This document shows, in pieces, positions 62,018 through 64,000 of a DNA stretch of 64,000 bases. Every line of letters starts with the position of its first letter. Position 1 is the stretch's first letter. A model generated the notes under the pieces. It did no database searches. It was not told where the DNA came from and worked only from the letters and a program-made list of their open reading frames with translations. Source of the stretch: CAYTGM01 sp964437365 (lineage in GTDB: Bacteria; Sumerlaeota; Sumerlaeia; SLMS01). A program made the position numbers and the translations under genes. The stretch is taken from contig CAYTGM010000017.1 of assembly GCA_964437365.1 (NCBI GenBank), forward strand, positions 44,872 through 108,871, written 5' to 3'.

Positions 62018-62861
62018 TATCCGAAATGAACTCTTTAAGTTCAGACAGCAGGCTTTGATCAATCTTCGGGAGGTAATACAGATTCTGGTTCCAACAAATT
62101 TTGAGTGACTTGTAGCCTGACTGCAGAATCAACTCGTGCGCTTCGTCACACGCTTCTTCTCCGCAAAAGGTTGGGTGGTATTCGACCAGGAGGAACTCGA
62201 TACTGTTTTTCTGAAGGAGCTGCTTTGCGCCTTTGAGGATATCGAGTTCGGCACCCTCACAGTCAATTTTAGCGAGTCTGATGTCTGTTAAGTTCCTCTT
62301 CCTTGCAATGGCGTCCAACGGAAGTCCTTTGACTTCTTCAATGTCAGTTCGATGCTGATAAGCTTTCTTTGTGCTTGAGGCGCCCGGGTTGACATCCGGA
62401 GTCAGGTAGAGCTTCAGCTTACCTGGTTTCTCCATCAGGGCGATCTTCAAGATATGAACCTGCGTCTGTATATCATTGATCTGAGTATTTCGCTTGATAA
62501 CTTTAGTGAGTCGAGACTGGGGTTCGAATGCATAGACAGTCCCACTTTCTCCTACTGACAGAGCTGCCATGACCGTGAAGAGTCCTTCATTGGCGCCAAT
62601 GTCAAGAAAGGTGTCTCCTTCGCGAAGGATGAGTCGTATCAACTGAGAGAATTCAGGTTCGAACTCACCCTCTTTAATGAGGTCCAGTCCAATGTAAGAG
62701 ACCGGATCTACCCAGTGGATACCACCGTAGTGCAGGCGAAGGTAAATGCGCCTGATACCGAGGATTCGTTTGAGTCTTTCCGTCAGAGTAATCGGACGGA
62801 TTCTGCAAAGCAGGGTGTAGAAAGCCTGTTTGATGGGGGAAATGTTTTCAACAACGCGCAA
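62007..62861 (-). CDS. FkbM family methyltransferase
   Basis: A 284-residue SAM-dependent methyltransferase. FLDIGANEGLFTVMAALSVGESGTVYAFEPQSRL is the SAM-binding motif of FkbM enzymes, followed by LTDIRLAKIDCEGAELDILKGAKQLL, the family signature. FkbM proteins often methylate sugars of surface glycans. The start is TTG with GGAG 7 nt upstream. The gene overlaps the start of the MurJ-like gene. Confidence 0.9.
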   Translation of the reverse strand: MRVVENISPIKQAFYTLLCRIRPITLTERLKRILGIRRIYLRLHYGGIHWVDPVSYIGLDLIKEGEFEPEFSQLIRLILREGDTFLDIGANEGLFTVMAALSVGESGTVYAFEPQSRLTKVIKRNTQINDIQTQVHILKIALMEKPGKLKLYLTPDVNPGASSTKKAYQHRTDIEEVKGLPLDAIARKRNLTDIRLAKIDCEGAELDILKGAKQLLQKNSIEFLLVEYHPTFCGEEACDEAHELILQSGYKSLKICWNQNLYYLPKIDQSLLSELKEFISDSEE

Positions 62862-62938
62862 ATCTGATCTCCGTCATAACCACGAATTACTCTGAAGGAG
62901 GAAAAGAAGGTGGCAACAGGAAACCCCCAAACACATGG

Positions 62939-63655
62939 CTAAGGAGGCGGGAGTATCTCGACTCGACGATAGAAGATCTCGCCACCAGGGGCATACTCGT
63001 CAGAAAGCGCAAGGAGCGACAAGCCGAGTGTCTGCCCCTCTGTATAGCTCCACTCCGTTTCAACTTCGAACGACTCTTCATGGCCAATACCTGCGACATA
63101 GCCCGACCCCGGTTGGGCCAAAGGGCTGCGAACTTCTTTCGCGTAGGCCTTCCGGGCAGGGGAGTCTAACGGGGGAGATAGACGGATTCGCCAATTCGAT
63201 TCGCCGGGGCCATAGGGATGAGAAAAACGAATCTGCAGCTTCCTCGGTTCAAGGAGCGTCACGGTGGGCGGCTCTGCAGGGGGAACGTGGACGCGCGGTT
63301 CCGGAGGGAAAAACAAGAGCGAGTTACTGGAGGCCAGACGATGCATGTTCACCTGAGAAAAAGCATCGTAGACGCGCTTCGGAAACCGGATTCCAGAGGC
63401 ACCAAGATTCTGGAGGTCTTGTATGTATTTCTCCCACGCTGAAACTTGTTCTGGTGATAACAGTTTGTAGTCGCGTGTGACACGATCGAGAATGCTGCGT
63501 TGGATTGTTTGCCGAATTGTTTTCGGGTCTTTCTGCGGCGCAGACAAGCGCAGCACGGGGTGACCGTTCAGGTTATAAATGACCGGACTATTGGGTTGAC
63601 GGCCGAGCTTGCCCTGGATGGAGGCAATGGGCAGCTGCAGTTGGACCTTGGCCAT
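62939..63655 (-). CDS. Unknown protein, probable surface or structural
   Basis: A 239-residue protein starting at the ATG behind GGGGAGGAG (63655). An upstream in-frame ATG (63718) lacks an RBS. The N-terminus MAKVQLQLPIASIQGKLG...VIYNLNGHPVLR with KTIRQTIQRSILDRVTRDYKLLSPEQVSAWEKYIQ resembles small 'GKLG..V' proteins found near phage-like or surface-related genes, but I cannot assign a family. The C-terminal half is beta-rich. It is the last minus-strand gene seen here and has a palindromic block upstream. Confidence 0.55.
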   Translation of the reverse strand: MAKVQLQLPIASIQGKLGRQPNSPVIYNLNGHPVLRLSAPQKDPKTIRQTIQRSILDRVTRDYKLLSPEQVSAWEKYIQDLQNLGASGIRFPKRVYDAFSQVNMHRLASSNSLLFFPPEPRVHVPPAEPPTVTLLEPRKLQIRFSHPYGPGESNWRIRLSPPLDSPARKAYAKEVRSPLAQPGSGYVAGIGHEESFEVETEWSYTEGQTLGLSLLALSDEYAPGGEIFYRRVEILPPP

Positions 63656-64000
63656 AAGAATCTCCTCCCCGATGAGATCGGGATACGTTAATTGAGTGCG
63701 AAAAGGACTTCGCGACATGGATGCTGATGATGGCCAATACTTACGCTAAAGTTTCGCTCTTTGTCAAGTGGCAAACGAAGGTCTGCTGCTTATAAGTTTC
63801 GTTTCTCCTCATTGTTCCTTAATATTCGGGTGCTTGCTCATGCACCAGACATGCACCAGACAAGCAGCAGACACGAACCAGAAAAGGAGGAGACTCAGGG
63901 TTTGGTAGGTTCTGTCTTGTTTTGTCCAATCCCTCCCAGGGTTGTGGAGATATAACCGATTGTTGTGGATGAGTGGTAAGAGGCACCCATTTGATTAGGC
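63656..64000. other. Region upstream of the unknown gene with 11-bp repeats
   Basis: About 345 bases to the window end. Between 63840 and 63872 there are three tandem 11-mers: ATGCACCAGAC twice exactly and AAGCAGCAGAC once. The last is an exact inverted partner of GTCTGCTGCTT at 63781-63791. A sequence near 63938-63955 (GTCCAATCCCTCCCAGGGTT) recalls the interior hairpin of the 58.9-kb elements but is diverged. Nothing else recognised. Confidence 0.5.

Noticed and set aside
62862..62938. Possible gene or regulatory element between FkbM and the unknown gene
   Set aside because: Only 77 bases, with no ORF, hairpin or repeat beyond chance.

Overview
The window is chromosomal DNA of a Gram-negative bacterium. 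It carries lpxK (lipid A kinase), lipoproteins, DegP/HtrA and type IV pilin-like proteins. The pilins (FTLVEIM start, then an NACQENQSKIDGAKQQWALE core) resemble those of Planctomycetes-Verrucomicrobia-Lentisphaerae relatives and candidate phyla such as Sumerlaeota or Hydrogenedentota. That placement rests on memory of family resemblance and is weak. G+C is moderate by eye. Coding density is high, many genes overlap by ATGA or GTGA, and several start with TTG, GTG or apparently ATT. I saw no tRNA, rRNA, CRISPR array, phage module or transposase.

Layout: (1) 1-2.9 kb, two overlapping membrane glycosyltransferase-like genes, the first cut by the window edge. (2) 3.1-4.1 kb, two paralogous pilins on the minus strand, the second preceded by a good sigma-54 promoter match. 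(3) 4.6-6.1 kb, a PIN-TRAM membrane protein and a DUF1232 protein. (4) 6.1-13.3 kb minus, a tight run: STAS-TPR protein, unknown protein, RuvX, TPR lipoprotein, two DUF4139 exported proteins, RidA; an anchored Met-Gly-repeat protein lies upstream. (5) 13.6-18.6 kb plus, FHA-GAF-PP2C phosphatase, a TIM-barrel-like protein, and HtrA. (6) 18.6-24.5 kb minus, a putative catabolic operon of transporter, HyuA-like ATPase and sialate O-acetylesterase. (7) 24.6-26.4 kb, a DD-carboxypeptidase fused to two golvesin-like domains. (8) 26.4-27.3 kb, a gap with mutually exclusive hairpins. (9) 27.3-32.3 kb, Ca2+/cation antiporter, HemW and a TPR-tailed membrane glycosyltransferase. (10) 32.6-41.9 kb, thioredoxin-fold exported protein, sugar isomerase with an apparent ATT start, pullulanase, MoaA, NDP-sugar epimerase, GluQ, LpxK. 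(11) 41.9-47.5 kb minus, a five-gene operon of Ser/Thr kinase-cNMP protein, WecG-type glycosyltransferase, large anchored beta-domain protein, small anchored protein and histidine phosphatase. (12) 47.6-58.8 kb, MFS transporter, glycosyltransferase, HD-GYP protein, sugar-binding lipoprotein, double phosphodiester glycosidase, and membrane pyrophosphatase. (13) 58.9-60.4 kb, a nest of MITE-like inverted-repeat elements around one small gene. (14) 60.4-63.7 kb minus, MurJ-like flippase, FkbM methyltransferase and an unknown protein.

The dominant themes are cell envelope and surface polysaccharide work (glycosyltransferases, MurJ, LpxK, WecG, epimerase, DD-carboxypeptidase, pilins) and signalling by reversible phosphorylation or c-di-GMP (STAS/PP2C pair, kinase-cNMP fusion, HD-GYP). 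The most unusual observations are the in-frame TAG followed by an ATT-initiated isomerase gene, the IR-element cluster with an exact 165-bp tandem duplication, the kinase/glycosyltransferase/beta-domain operon, the DD-carboxypeptidase-golvesin fusion, and the pilin pair with an Ala at -1 in one copy and a sigma-54 promoter before the other.
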